A stretch of DNA of 64,000 nucleotides from Sediminimonas qiaohouensis DSM 21189 (GTDB lineage Bacteria; Pseudomonadota; Alphaproteobacteria; Rhodobacterales; Rhodobacteraceae): contig NZ_AUIJ01000015.1 in NCBI RefSeq assembly GCF_000423645.1, positions 1-64,000 on the forward strand, in the 5' to 3' direction. Below the pieces are notes generated by a model. The model ran no database searches and was not told where the DNA came from. It saw only the letters and a program-made list of their open reading frames with translations. The position numbers and the translations under genes are program-made. This document shows positions 17,412-26,391 of this stretch, one piece after another (position 1 is the first letter of the stretch; each line of letters opens with the position of its first letter).

Positions 17412-19968
17412 TCACGATCCGCCCGGGGACGACGATCAGCTTTTTCGGCGCGGCCCCGTTCAGCGCCTTTTCGACAGCATCCAGCGAAAGCGCGATCTTT
17501 TCAACCTCTGCCTTGTCCATGTCGCGCGGCACCTTGATTTCGCCGCGCCGCTTGCCGTTGATCTGCACCGGCAGGGTGATGGTTTCGTCCACCAGCATGG
17601 CCTCGTCCGCGACGGGCCACGGCGCGTTGGCGATCAGGCCCTCGCCTTGCAGAAGCGACCACAGTTCCTCAGCGAAGTGCGGGGTCATGGGCGCCATCAG
17701 TTGCGCCAACGTGCGCGCCGCGCGGGTTTTCGCCGCGCCGCCCGCCTGCGATTTGGCCAGCGTGTTGGTAAACGCATAAAGCCGCGCAATGGCCGCGTTG
17801 AAGCCAAAGGATTCGACCCCGCCGGTCACGTCATGGATGGTTTTGTGCATCTCGCGCAAAAGCGCTTCGTCGGCGTCCGGCGCGGCGGCCTCGGCGGTGC
17901 GAGCCGCTGCGATTTCAGATGCGATGCGATAGACGCGGCTGAGGTGTTTGAACGCGGCGTCGGCGCCTGCGGCGGTCCATTCCACGTCACGCTCGGGCGG
18001 GCTATCGGACAGCACGAACCAGCGCGCGGTATCGGCGCCGTACTGATCGATGATGCTGACCGGATCGACGACATTCTTCTTGGATTTCGACATCTTGGCG
18101 GAGGGGATTACCTCGACCGCCTCGCCGGTTTCCTTGAGCTTGCCGCCCTCCACTTCCTCGGGCAGGTGATAGACGGGCCGCCCGCGCTCGTCGCGTGTCT
18201 GGTAGATCTCGTGCGTGACCATGCCTTGGGTGAACAGCGCGTCAAACGGCTCGCGCGCCTTTTGCGGCAAATGGCCGGTTTCGATCATGGCGCGCGCGAA
18301 GAAGCGCGAATAGAGCAGGTGCAGAATCGCGTGCTCGATCCCGCCGATATACTGGTCCACGTTCATCCAGTATTCGGCCTCGGCCATGTCGGTGGGCGTC
18401 TCGGCGTGCGGTGCGGTGAAACGCGCATAATACCACGAGCTATCGACGAAGGTATCCATCGTGTCGGTTTCGCGCCGGGCCGGTTTGCCGCAGGCGGGAC
18501 AGGGGCATTGGGCCCATGTCGGGTGCCGGTCCAGCGGATTGCCGGGGATGGAGAAATCTATCGGCTGGCCCGCCTCGTCATAAGGAAGCTCGACCGGCAG
18601 GTTTTCCTTGCGTTCGGGCACAACGCCGCAATCGGAGCAATGCACCACCGGGATCGGGCAGCCCCAGTAGCGTTGCCGCGACAGGCCCCAGTCGCGCAGG
18701 CGGTATTGCGTCACACCCTTGCCGATGCCGCGCCCCTCGCAATGGTCGATGGCGGCATTGATGGCCGCCTCGCCGGTTTGCGCGTCATCGCCCGCAATGG
18801 CACGCACATAGTGTACGGTTTCGGTTTTCGGGGGTACGTAAGCCTCGGTCAGGGGGCCGGTGTCGCCGGTGGAGGGTGTGAACACCGGAATGATCGGCAG
18901 CTTGTACCGGGTGGCGAAATCAAAGTCGCGCTGATCATGTGCGGGCACGCCAAAGATGGCGCCGGTGCCGTAATCCATCAGGATGAAATTGGCGATATAG
19001 ACCGGCAGATCCCATTCGGGGTCAAGCGGGTGACGCACCCGCAGGCCGGTATCCATGCCCTTCTTTTCGGCCTTTTCCAGGGCCTCTTCGGTGGTGCCGC
19101 CGCGCCGGCAATCGGCGCAGAAGGCGGCCACGTCTGGGTTGTTCGCCTCAAGCGTCTTGGCCAGCGGATGATCGGCGGAGATCCCGACGAAGCTGGCCCC
19201 CAACAGGGTGTCGGGGCGGGTGGTATACACCTCGATCCCGTCAAAGCCGCCGGGGCCGTCGATCAGATCGAACGCGAATTGCAGCCCGCGCGAGCGCCCG
19301 ATCCAGTTGGCCTGCATCAGCTTGACCTTGGCGGGCCAGTTGTCCAGCCCGTCCAGCGCGGTCAGAAGGTCCTCGGAAAAGTCGGAGATGCGGAAGAACC
19401 ATTGCGTCAACTCGCGCCGCTCGACCTCGGCTCCCGAACGCCAGCCCTTGCCATCCTCGACCTGTTCATTGGCCAGAACGGTCATGTCCACCGGATCCCA
19501 GTTGACGATGGCGTTCTTGCGGTAAACCAGCCCCTTTTCCATGAAATCCAGGAACATCGCCTGCTGCTGGCCGTAATACTCGGGGTCGCAGGTGGCGAAC
19601 TCGCGGCTCCAGTCGATGGAAAGGCCGAGCGGCTTCATCTGGTCGCGCATGACCGCGATATTGCCGTAGGTCCAGTCCTTGGGGTGGCCGCCGCTTGCCA
19701 TCGCGGCGTTTTCGGCGGGCATGCCGAACGCGTCCCAGCCCATCGGGTGCAGCACGTTGTGCCCGGTGGCCAGTTTGTAGCGCGCCACCACGTCGCCCAT
19801 GGTGTAGTTGCGCACATGTCCCATGTGGATGCGCCCCGAAGGGTAGGGAAACATCTCGAGCACGTAGTACTTGGGCTTGCCCGGCTCGCGGGTGGCGCGG
19901 AATATCCCGGCCTCGTCCCAGGCCTTTTGCCATTTCGCTTCGATCTCGGCGGCTGAATAGCGCGACAT
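17398..19968 (-). CDS. leuS: leucyl-tRNA synthetase
   Basis: An 856-residue class I aminoacyl-tRNA synthetase. The HIGH-type motif is [14 protein letters not shown], the editing domain contains [12 protein letters not shown], and KMSKS is present in [11 protein letters not shown] Cys4 zinc-finger-like insertion (CSDCG and CPCPACG) is also seen. ATG 19968 has AGAGG upstream and gives a normal start ([17 protein letters not shown]). It is the first gene of the leuS-lptE-holA operon. Confidence 0.98.
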   Translation of the reverse strand: MSRYSAAEIEAKWQKAWDEAGIFRATREPGKPKYYVLEMFPYPSGRIHMGHVRNYTMGDVVARYKLATGHNVLHPMGWDAFGMPAENAAMASGGHPKDWTYGNIAVMRDQMKPLGLSIDWSREFATCDPEYYGQQQAMFLDFMEKGLVYRKNAIVNWDPVDMTVLANEQVEDGKGWRSGAEVERRELTQWFFRISDFSEDLLTALDGLDNWPAKVKLMQANWIGRSRGLQFAFDLIDGPGGFDGIEVYTTRPDTLLGASFVGISADHPLAKTLEANNPDVAAFCADCRRGGTTEEALEKAEKKGMDTGLRVRHPLDPEWDLPVYIANFILMDYGTGAIFGVPAHDQRDFDFATRYKLPIIPVFTPSTGDTGPLTEAYVPPKTETVHYVRAIAGDDAQTGEAAINAAIDHCEGRGIGKGVTQYRLRDWGLSRQRYWGCPIPVVHCSDCGVVPERKENLPVELPYDEAGQPIDFSIPGNPLDRHPTWAQCPCPACGKPARRETDTMDTFVDSSWYYARFTAPHAETPTDMAEAEYWMNVDQYIGGIEHAILHLLYSRFFARAMIETGHLPQKAREPFDALFTQGMVTHEIYQTRDERGRPVYHLPEEVEGGKLKETGEAVEVIPSAKMSKSKKNVVDPVSIIDQYGADTARWFVLSDSPPERDVEWTAAGADAAFKHLSRVYRIASEIAAARTAEAAAPDADEALLREMHKTIHDVTGGVESFGFNAAIARLYAFTNTLAKSQAGGAAKTRAARTLAQLMAPMTPHFAEELWSLLQGEGLIANAPWPVADEAMLVDETITLPVQINGKRRGEIKVPRDMDKAEVEKIALSLDAVEKALNGAAPKKLIVVPGRIVNVVV

Positions 19969-20123
19969 GTGCTGCAAACCTCTTTTCATCAGCGCGCTGG
20001 CGCGCGCGGGCGACATATTACCAGCGGGTGATAGGCGGGCTTGACACGATGGTCTAGGGGTTTGGCGCAAAAATGCAGCGCTATGCAGTGGGCCTGAGCG
20101 GGGTATAAGGGGGCAGTCCCATC

Positions 20124-21404
20124 ATGACCACGCGGCCAATCCCCATGAACATCCTCTTCATACACCAGAATTTTCCCGGACAGTTCAAGCATCTGGCGCC
20201 GGCGCTGGCGGCTGGGGGGCATCGCTGTGTGGCGCTGACGTTGCGGGTGGAAAAACCCATCAGGTGGAACGGTGTGCAGGTCTTGCCCTATGCCCTGCCG
20301 GAAAGCCGCCGGCAACATGTGCATCCGTGGCTGATCGATCTGGACACCAAGGTAACCCGCGGGGAGGCCTGTTTTTACGCGGCGCTATCGCTGCGCGATC
20401 AGGGGTTCACCCCCGATATCATCGTGGCGCATCCCGGCTGGGGCGAGGCGATGTTCCTGCGCGATGTCTGGCCCGAGGCGCGCATCGGGCTCTATTATGA
20501 ACTGTTTCACCGCTCGGACGGGGATCACATGGCTTTTGATCCCGAGTTCATGCGCGAGGTCGGGCCGGGCGAGGCGCTGCGCATCCGCCTCAAGAACCTG
20601 AACAACCGGCTGCACCTGCCGGTGGGCGATCTGGGGATCAGCCCGACCCGGTTCCAGGCGGACACATATCCGCCCGAGTTCCGCGAGCGTATCAGCGTGA
20701 TCCATGACGGGGTTCCCACTGATCTGCTGTGGCCTGACAGGTCAGTGGCGCTGCATCTGCCCGAAGGAGGGCGCGTGACGCGCGAGGATGAGGTGATTAC
20801 TTTCGTCAACCGCAACCTTGAGCCCTATCGCGGCTATCACGTGTTCATGCGTGCCTTGCCACGGCTATTACGGGAACGCCCGCGCGCGCAGGTTCTGATC
20901 GTGGGGGGTGACGGGGTCAGCTATGGCTCGCGCCCGCCCGAGGGGCAGACGTGGAAACAGGTTTTCATCGACGAGGTGCGCGCGCAGCTCCCCGACGCGG
21001 ATTGGGCCCGCGTGCATTTCATGGGCAAGCTGCCCTATGATCGATTCGCCACGCTTCTGGCGGTCAGCCGGGTGCATGTCTACCTGACCTACCCCTTTGT
21101 CCTGAGCTGGTCGTTGCTGGAGGCGATGAGCGTGGGCGCGGCCATCGTCGCCAGCGACACCGCCCCGGTGCGCGAGGTGATCGCGGACGGCGAGACAGGG
21201 CTGCTGACGGGGTTTTTCGACCAGGACGCGTTGATCGCGTCGGTGTGCGGGTTGCTCGATGACCCCGAGGCGCGCGAAAGGCTGGGCCGCGCCGCGCGCG
21301 CGCATGTGCGCCAGCATTATGATCTGGAAACGGTGTGCCTGCCCGCGCAGATGCGGTGGGTGGACCGGCTCGCGGCGATGACGCCCGGAACGGTGGGCGA
21401 CTAA
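20124..21404 (+). CDS. glycosyltransferase family 4 protein
   Basis: A 426-residue GT-B enzyme. The N-domain begins MNILFIHQNFPGQFKHLAPA. The C-domain has ITFVNRNLEPYRGYHVFMRA, a nucleotide-sugar site around SWSLLEAMSVGAAIVASDTA and an EVIADGETGLL loop, all GT4 signatures. It has no membrane helix. It sits between leuS and the DUF3576 gene on the opposite strand, interrupting the usual order. The sugar donor and acceptor are unknown; a surface glycan is likely. Start could also be ATG 20145. Confidence 0.92.
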   Translation: MTTRPIPMNILFIHQNFPGQFKHLAPALAAGGHRCVALTLRVEKPIRWNGVQVLPYALPESRRQHVHPWLIDLDTKVTRGEACFYAALSLRDQGFTPDIIVAHPGWGEAMFLRDVWPEARIGLYYELFHRSDGDHMAFDPEFMREVGPGEALRIRLKNLNNRLHLPVGDLGISPTRFQADTYPPEFRERISVIHDGVPTDLLWPDRSVALHLPEGGRVTREDEVITFVNRNLEPYRGYHVFMRALPRLLRERPRAQVLIVGGDGVSYGSRPPEGQTWKQVFIDEVRAQLPDADWARVHFMGKLPYDRFATLLAVSRVHVYLTYPFVLSWSLLEAMSVGAAIVASDTAPVREVIADGETGLLTGFFDQDALIASVCGLLDDPEARERLGRAARAHVRQHYDLETVCLPAQMRWVDRLAAMTPGTVGD

Positions 21405-21411
21405 GCAGGTA

Positions 21412-21921
21412 TCAGAACTTCCGGTCTGCGATTCGCAATTGCCGTGCCCGCGCAAGGATCGCATCCTCGATCGCGCGTTGCGTGGCGGCATCGACGGGAC
21501 CGCGCCGCGTTTGCAGCGCGACAACCAGCGACCGCGCATCAAGCGCGGGATCCTTGATATAGACGGTGCCGCGATAGGCGCGCCCGCCGCCCGGCGGGGT
21601 GCCATAGCCGAACACGATCACGCCGGTAAACGGATCGACCGATTCCAGCGGCAGGAAGTTCAGCACGTCCAGCGTGCCGTTCCACAGGTAGCGGTTGACC
21701 GCCACGGTGACATCCGGGTTCTGCTTGCGGAACAGATCCCACAGGCTGGAGCCGCCGGTCTGTGCTTCGACGCGGGAGTTGGTGGCCTTGGGGGCGTCGC
21801 CGGTGCCCTCCTGCCCCTCATCGCCCTGCCCGCCGCCGAAAAGGCCACCGCCGCCACAGGCCGCCAGCGACAGCAGCAGCGCGCCAAGCGCGATGGGTTT
21901 CACAATGCGAGTCATGGTCAT
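21412..21921 (-). CDS. DUF3576 lipoprotein
   Basis: A 169-residue lipoprotein. The signal ends in the lipobox LAAC, followed by a Gly-rich linker (GGGGLFGGG), then the DUF3576 domain (LWDLFRKQNPDVTVAVNRYL, then WNGTLDVLNFLPLESVDPF). The gene is usually next to leuS in alphaproteobacteria, which suggests an envelope role linked to lptE, but its function is unknown. Start 21921 or the ATG two codons later. Confidence 0.88.
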   Translation of the reverse strand: MTMTRIVKPIALGALLLSLAACGGGGLFGGGQGDEGQEGTGDAPKATNSRVEAQTGGSSLWDLFRKQNPDVTVAVNRYLWNGTLDVLNFLPLESVDPFTGVIVFGYGTPPGGGRAYRGTVYIKDPALDARSLVVALQTRRGPVDAATQRAIEDAILARARQLRIADRKF

Positions 21922-22187
21922 GGCACCGCCCCTGAATATCCGTTCTGTCCTGTCCTAAACAACCGCCCGCAAGGGAGCAAGGATATACTCGCCCCCGCGC
22001 GAGGGGTTGCCGGCCGCGCGGGTCTGCCCAAAAGCATGGGTGTGGCAAAGCTGCATCATCCGACAGGGCATTGTGGCGCGAGGGCCCCGGATACTTGCCA
22101 ACTGCCCCCGAAAAGAGCGAAACGATTGCCATACCCAATCTGGATTCTCCGGTTTGGGGCGCTTGAATGAAAACCGAGGGAAAAACC

Positions 22188-23156
22188 ATGAAAAAGATTC
22201 TCTTCGCAACGACTGCCCTGGTCGCCACCGCTGGCGTCGCAGCCGCAGACGTATCCTTTGGCGGCTATGCTCGCTGGGGTGTTGACCACGTCGAAGGCCG
22301 TGTCGGCGACGAAACTCGCATCGAAAGCCGGTTCCGTCTGGTCGTCACCGCCACCACCGAATCCGATGGCGGCCTGACCTTTGGCTCGCAGATCCGTTAC
22401 CAGGCCAACGAAGGCACTTCGGGCTACAGCGCAACATCGGTTACTGCGATGGGGTCCGGTGCTGTAGTGGGCGGCCACGGCGGCTTCAACAGCCCGCGCT
22501 TCTGGGTCTCCACCGGCGGTCTGGAAATCTCCATGGGTCACGTTCAGGGTGCCCTGGAATTCATGCCCGGCATGTATGCTGGCTCCGTTGGCCTGACCGG
22601 CCTGGGCTATGCCAACGTCGTCTATAACTACGCTGGTGACCTCTACACGTCCGGCGGAAACGGCCGTCAGGGCGTCGACATCAAGTACTCCGCTGGCGAC
22701 TTCAGCGCACACCTGTCGCACAGCATGAAGCAGAACGGCTATGGCTTTAACGGCACGACCGAGCGCACCGCAGGTTGGGTTGCTTACAGCTTCGGCGACT
22801 ACAGCGCCGCACTGGCTCTGCAGGACAGCAACCAATCTGGCGACAACGAGTGGGCTCTGACCGCATCGGGCACCTTTGGCCCCGCGAACGTGACGCTGCA
22901 GGTTGCTGACAACGGCAACATGATTGCCAACAGCAACACCATGAAGTACGGCCTCGCAGCCTCCTTCGACGTTGGCGCAGCGACCTCCGTGTCGGCCTAC
23001 ATCAACCACGACGAAGCCCTGAACGGCTTCACCGGTGATGAGAACATGGGTGTTGGTGTTGTCCACGACCTCGGCGGCGGCGCATCCGTCCGCGGCGGTA
23101 TCGCAGATACCGCCGGCACCACCCGTGCCGACCTGGGTGTTCAGTTCTCCTTCTGA
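22188..23156 (+). CDS. outer-membrane porin
   Basis: A 322-residue beta-barrel porin. The signal peptide MKKILFATTALVATAGVAAA is followed by FGGYARWGV, with alternating strands throughout and a C-terminal Phe after LGVQFSF, the BAM recognition signal. GAGGGAAAA precedes the ATG. Codons are more uniform (GGC, GCT, GTT, AAC) than in neighbours, typical of a highly expressed gene. The 266-bp upstream region holds a GATTG/CAATC repeat at 22124-22140. A strong terminator follows. Confidence 0.95.
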   Translation: MKKILFATTALVATAGVAAADVSFGGYARWGVDHVEGRVGDETRIESRFRLVVTATTESDGGLTFGSQIRYQANEGTSGYSATSVTAMGSGAVVGGHGGFNSPRFWVSTGGLEISMGHVQGALEFMPGMYAGSVGLTGLGYANVVYNYAGDLYTSGGNGRQGVDIKYSAGDFSAHLSHSMKQNGYGFNGTTERTAGWVAYSFGDYSAALALQDSNQSGDNEWALTASGTFGPANVTLQVADNGNMIANSNTMKYGLAASFDVGAATSVSAYINHDEALNGFTGDENMGVGVVHDLGGGASVRGGIADTAGTTRADLGVQFSF

Positions 23157-23182
23157 TCCGTCAGAAACGAGACGACCCAAAG

Positions 23183-23212
23183 AAGGGCAGGTCTTCGGAC
23201 CTGCCCTTTTCT
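23183..23212 (+). terminator. strong intrinsic terminator of the porin gene
   Basis: An 11-bp stem (AAGGGCAGGTC/GACCTGCCCTT) with an ultra-stable TTCG tetraloop, followed by a TTTTCTTTT tract. Confidence 0.95.
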
Positions 23213-23238
23213 TTTGTGCGTTCGGTTTTTGCGTGGGG

Positions 23239-24996
23239 CTATTCCTGTGGCAGATCGGGCCAGCGCGCCGGGTCGATCCCGGTCAGCAGCTCCGACAGCG
23301 CATCGCGGTGATCCCGCCACCCCCCGACCGAGCGCGTATGCACCCCCTGGCGAACCTGGTTGACGCTGGCGGTGCGCACGGCCCGGCGGTTGCGTTCAGG
23401 CAGGGCCATGTCTTCCACCCATGGCAGGCCACAGGCCTCGGCCAGCATCTTGCTACCGCCCTCGGGGTTAGTGACCAGGTCGGCATAATCGACATCGGTA
23501 ATCCGCGCGCCGAACATTGCCTTCCAATGATCCATGTAATCCCGATAGAGGTTGATTTGCAGCGCGGTCGCCGCCTGATCAAAGGTGAAGGACATGGCCG
23601 GGCTGGAAAAATACGTGCGCCACATCGATAGGCCCACATCGCGCGGATCGCGCCGCATGTGAAGGATTACGCAGTTGGGAAACGCCGCCAGAAGCATCCC
23701 CACAAGCCGGTAATTCGAAGGCATCTTGTCGACAAAGGCGCGGGTGCCCTCGGGCATGGGCGGAAGCGCGGCGCGATACTCCTGCGCGAATCGCGCGGCC
23801 GCCTCCGCGTCGAACGGGCCACCGGCATCCAGGTGCGCGCGCGCCAGCCGCCCCGCCGCGGCCAGTTCCCCCGCGCCGTAAACGTCGGGGTGCGAGGAAA
23901 TCATCTGTTCGGTCAGGGTGGTGCCGGACCGTGGCAGGCCAAGGATGAAGATCGGCACCGGCTCTTGCGTCGGACCCTCGGGCAGGGGGGTGCCCCCGGC
24001 GAACAGCGAAAGGATGTCGTCCTTTTCGGCGACGGCCAGATCCTTGGCAAAGGGACGATGCCGCGCGAACACGTCGTTGCCCTTGCGATACCACAGGTCC
24101 GATCCGTCTATATCGCCCGCCTGCTGCAGAAGGCTGGCCCTAGCGAAGGCGAGAAAGCCCATGTCGGGCGAGGATTTGGACGCCTTGGCGATCGCCGCAT
24201 CCACGCGGGCCAGCGTCGCGTCGTGATCCTCGGCCGCATGCAGGTGCGACACCTCGAACAGCGATTCGGCGTGATGGGGATAAAGGGCCAGGATGCGTTC
24301 ATGTGTTGCCAGCGCCTCTTGCCGCCGGCCCATCTGGTTGAGCAGGATGGCATACCCCTCAAGCGCGGCGAAATGGTTGGGATTGATCGCCAGCGCCTTC
24401 TCGGACGCGGCGATGGCGTCTTCCTCGCGGTGAAGCTGACCCAGAAGAAGGCTGAGGTTCGACAAGGTGTCGGGGGCGTTCGGCTCGATCGCGATGGATG
24501 CCTCGTAGTCGGTGAGGGCCTCTTGCTCTTGCTTCATCTCCTGCCGCACCACCCCGCGCAGGTTGAGCGCGGCGGCGTTGCGGGGATCCTCCGCCACGGC
24601 CTTGTCCAGATCCGCCAATGCACCGGGATAATCACCGCTGCGCATCCGCGCCATGCCGCTCAGATACAGAACGTGCGAGGTGTCGGGCCGCTTCGGCAGC
24701 AGCTTTTCCAACAGCGATAGCGCGCGCGCGTTCTGGCCGGTGCTGATCAGGGCCTGCACCAGGTTGTTCTGCACATCGCGGTTGCCCGGCGCCATCTTTA
24801 GCGCCTGCCGAAAGAACGGGATCGCGGCGCGCTCGTCCCCCATCTGGGCCTGCGCAAGACCGGCCAGGTTGTAGAAATACGGCTCTTTCGGGAATTGCCG
24901 CGTGGCGGCCTTGGCTGTTTTGAACGCGCCCTTGAACTGCCCCGCATTCAGTTGCGTCATGATCTTTTCTGAAACGGTCTGGGGATGCGGGGCCAT
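23239..24996 (-). CDS. TPR-repeat sulfotransferase fusion
   Basis: A 585-residue two-part protein. About residues 10-300 are tandem tetratricopeptide repeats (FYNLAGLAQAQMGDERAA and similar, roughly eight units). Residues 340-585 form a PAPS-dependent sulfotransferase: the 5'-phosphosulfate loop LGLPRSGTTLTEQM and the 3'-phosphate motif HMRRDPRDVGLSMW are intact. It has no signal peptide. The TPRs likely present a protein or glycan acceptor. Such fusions recur in marine bacteria. Acceptor unknown. Confidence 0.9.
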   Translation of the reverse strand: MAPHPQTVSEKIMTQLNAGQFKGAFKTAKAATRQFPKEPYFYNLAGLAQAQMGDERAAIPFFRQALKMAPGNRDVQNNLVQALISTGQNARALSLLEKLLPKRPDTSHVLYLSGMARMRSGDYPGALADLDKAVAEDPRNAAALNLRGVVRQEMKQEQEALTDYEASIAIEPNAPDTLSNLSLLLGQLHREEDAIAASEKALAINPNHFAALEGYAILLNQMGRRQEALATHERILALYPHHAESLFEVSHLHAAEDHDATLARVDAAIAKASKSSPDMGFLAFARASLLQQAGDIDGSDLWYRKGNDVFARHRPFAKDLAVAEKDDILSLFAGGTPLPEGPTQEPVPIFILGLPRSGTTLTEQMISSHPDVYGAGELAAAGRLARAHLDAGGPFDAEAAARFAQEYRAALPPMPEGTRAFVDKMPSNYRLVGMLLAAFPNCVILHMRRDPRDVGLSMWRTYFSSPAMSFTFDQAATALQINLYRDYMDHWKAMFGARITDVDYADLVTNPEGGSKMLAEACGLPWVEDMALPERNRRAVRTASVNQVRQGVHTRSVGGWRDHRDALSELLTGIDPARWPDLPQE

Positions 24997-25048
24997 GGGT
25001 GCGCCTTTGTTGCGATGATTTGCTCTGCGACTATACCGGGTGGGGGCA

Positions 25049-25062
25049 TGTCATCAATGACA
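25049..25062. promoter_or_regulatory. palindrome TGTCAT-CA-ATGACA between divergent genes
   Basis: A perfect 6+2+6 inverted repeat between the TPR-sulfotransferase gene (minus) and yggS (plus). It is a candidate operator only; no adjacent regulator gene points to its owner. Confidence 0.35.
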
Positions 25063-25139
25063 ATGGCCGTTGTCCCCTTTTCAATGGTGCGTCAAAGGTG
25101 TTTGTTGCGCCAAAAGGGTGGAGCGAGGGGAAAAGAGCC

Positions 25140-25793
25140 ATGCCGCTGAACGATATTCAGGACCGGATCGCCAAAGCCTGCGACGACGCGGGCCGTGCGC
25201 CGGACAGCGTAACGTTGATCGCCGTATCCAAGGTGCAGCCAAACGCCCGCGTCGAGGCGGTTCTGGAGCAGGGGCACCGCGTATTCGGCGAAAACCGGGT
25301 GCAGGAAGCCGCAGGCAAGTGGCCGGAGTTTCGCGAGCGCTTCGACGGGATCGAGTTGCACCTGATCGGGCCGCTACAGACCAACAAGACGCGGCAGGCG
25401 TTCGACTTGTTCCAGGCGATCCACTCGGTCGATCGGCCCAAGCTGGCCAAAACCATCGCACGGCTGGCGCAGGAGGAGGGGCGCTGCCCCGAGGTGTTCA
25501 TCCAGGTGAATACCGGCGAAGAGGAACAAAAGGCCGGCGTGATGCCAACCGATGCGGATGATTTCATAGCCGAATGCCGCCGTCTGGATCTGCCGGTGCG
25601 GGGCCTGATGTGTATCCCGCCTGTCGAGGAAGAACCGTCGCTACATTTTGCGCTCCTTGGCAAGATCGCGGAGCGCAACGGGCTGGACGGCCTGTCGATG
25701 GGCATGAGCAGCGATTTCGAGCGCGCGATCGCCCTTGGCGCGACGCATGTGCGCGTGGGCAGCGCCATTTTTGGCGAACGTGATTACGATTGA
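25140..25793 (+). CDS. YggS/PROSC-type pyridoxal-phosphate homeostasis protein
   Basis: A 217-residue alanine-racemase-like TIM-barrel protein that binds PLP without racemase activity and keeps PLP available. The PLP lysine is in LIAVSKVQPN near residue 30. FGENRVQEA, HLIGPLQTNK, CIPP and LSMGMSSDFERAI are family signatures. ATG 25140 has GAGGGG upstream. It faces the L,D-transpeptidase-like gene tail to tail. Confidence 0.95.
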   Translation: MPLNDIQDRIAKACDDAGRAPDSVTLIAVSKVQPNARVEAVLEQGHRVFGENRVQEAAGKWPEFRERFDGIELHLIGPLQTNKTRQAFDLFQAIHSVDRPKLAKTIARLAQEEGRCPEVFIQVNTGEEEQKAGVMPTDADDFIAECRRLDLPVRGLMCIPPVEEEPSLHFALLGKIAERNGLDGLSMGMSSDFERAIALGATHVRVGSAIFGERDYD

Positions 25794-25808
25794 CGCGCGC
25801 GCACGCGG

Positions 25809-26306
25809 TCAGGCCCGCACGATCAGACGTGTTCGCGGCGTGACGTGCGCGGCGATCCAATGCAGGTGGTCGCGCCGGAACGCGACACAGCCTTCTGTCG
25901 GGTAGCCCGGCCGCCGCCATTGGTGCAGGAAGATCGCAGATCCGGCGCCGCGCGTGGCATGTGGCCAGTTCCAGTCGGTGAGCATTATGAGATCATAGAG
26001 TGGATCGGCGCGGCGCAGGCATTCGTGGCTGTGGGGGTAGGGCGCGCGCACCAGAAGGTTGTAATCCGCGTGCGCGGCGTCATCGGACCACAGATCGCCG
26101 GGACGGATGGGGACCGCCCAAGGGGCCGGGCACGCCATGCGATCGGGGCGATAGAGCATTCCGTTGATCCGGTGCGTGCCGATGGGCGTCGCGCCGTCGC
26201 CTTCGCGTTTGGTGCAGGTCAGGCCGCCGCGCCCGATGACGCAGGGAAACCGCCGCCCCATGAAGCGCAGCCCGGTGGGGGTGAGGACCAGGTCGGCGGG
26301 GGTCAT
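25809..26306 (-). CDS. L,D-transpeptidase-like (YkuD-type) protein
   Basis: A 165-residue protein with the catalytic pattern of YkuD enzymes: His in IFLHQWRRPGYPTEGCVAF, with Cys in the TEGC box serving as nucleophile, plus GDGATPIGTHRI near residue 50. It has no clear signal peptide, so it may be secreted differently or act on a cytoplasmic or recycled substrate. A start upstream at 26390 would run through the intergenic repeat, so ATG 26306 is preferred. Confidence 0.85.
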   Translation of the reverse strand: MTPADLVLTPTGLRFMGRRFPCVIGRGGLTCTKREGDGATPIGTHRINGMLYRPDRMACPAPWAVPIRPGDLWSDDAAHADYNLLVRAPYPHSHECLRRADPLYDLIMLTDWNWPHATRGAGSAIFLHQWRRPGYPTEGCVAFRRDHLHWIAAHVTPRTRLIVRA

Positions 26307-26321
26307 GGGCGGCCGCCGGTA

Positions 26322-26388
26322 TCGGGGGCTCTGCCCCCGTCGCGGGGTGCCGCGACTCCCCCGGGATATTTTTGGCCAGAAGAAGCGC
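26322..26388 (-). repeat. intergenic repeat element, copy 2 (inverted)
   Basis: Between ribA and the L,D-transpeptidase-like gene. On the minus strand it reads GGCCAAAAATATCCCGGGGG then AG, followed by two GC hairpins (GTCGCGG/CCGCGAC, 26339-26356; GGGGGC/GCCCCC, 26324-26338). The head and the GGGGGCAG-containing tail match the element at 3010-3065. Confidence 0.62.
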
Positions 26389-26391
26389 ATA

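Noticed and set aside
17647-19956. Very long open frame (about 770 codons) opposite leuS
   Set aside because: It is antisense to leuS, whose motifs are unmistakable; long antisense frames are normal in GC-rich DNA.
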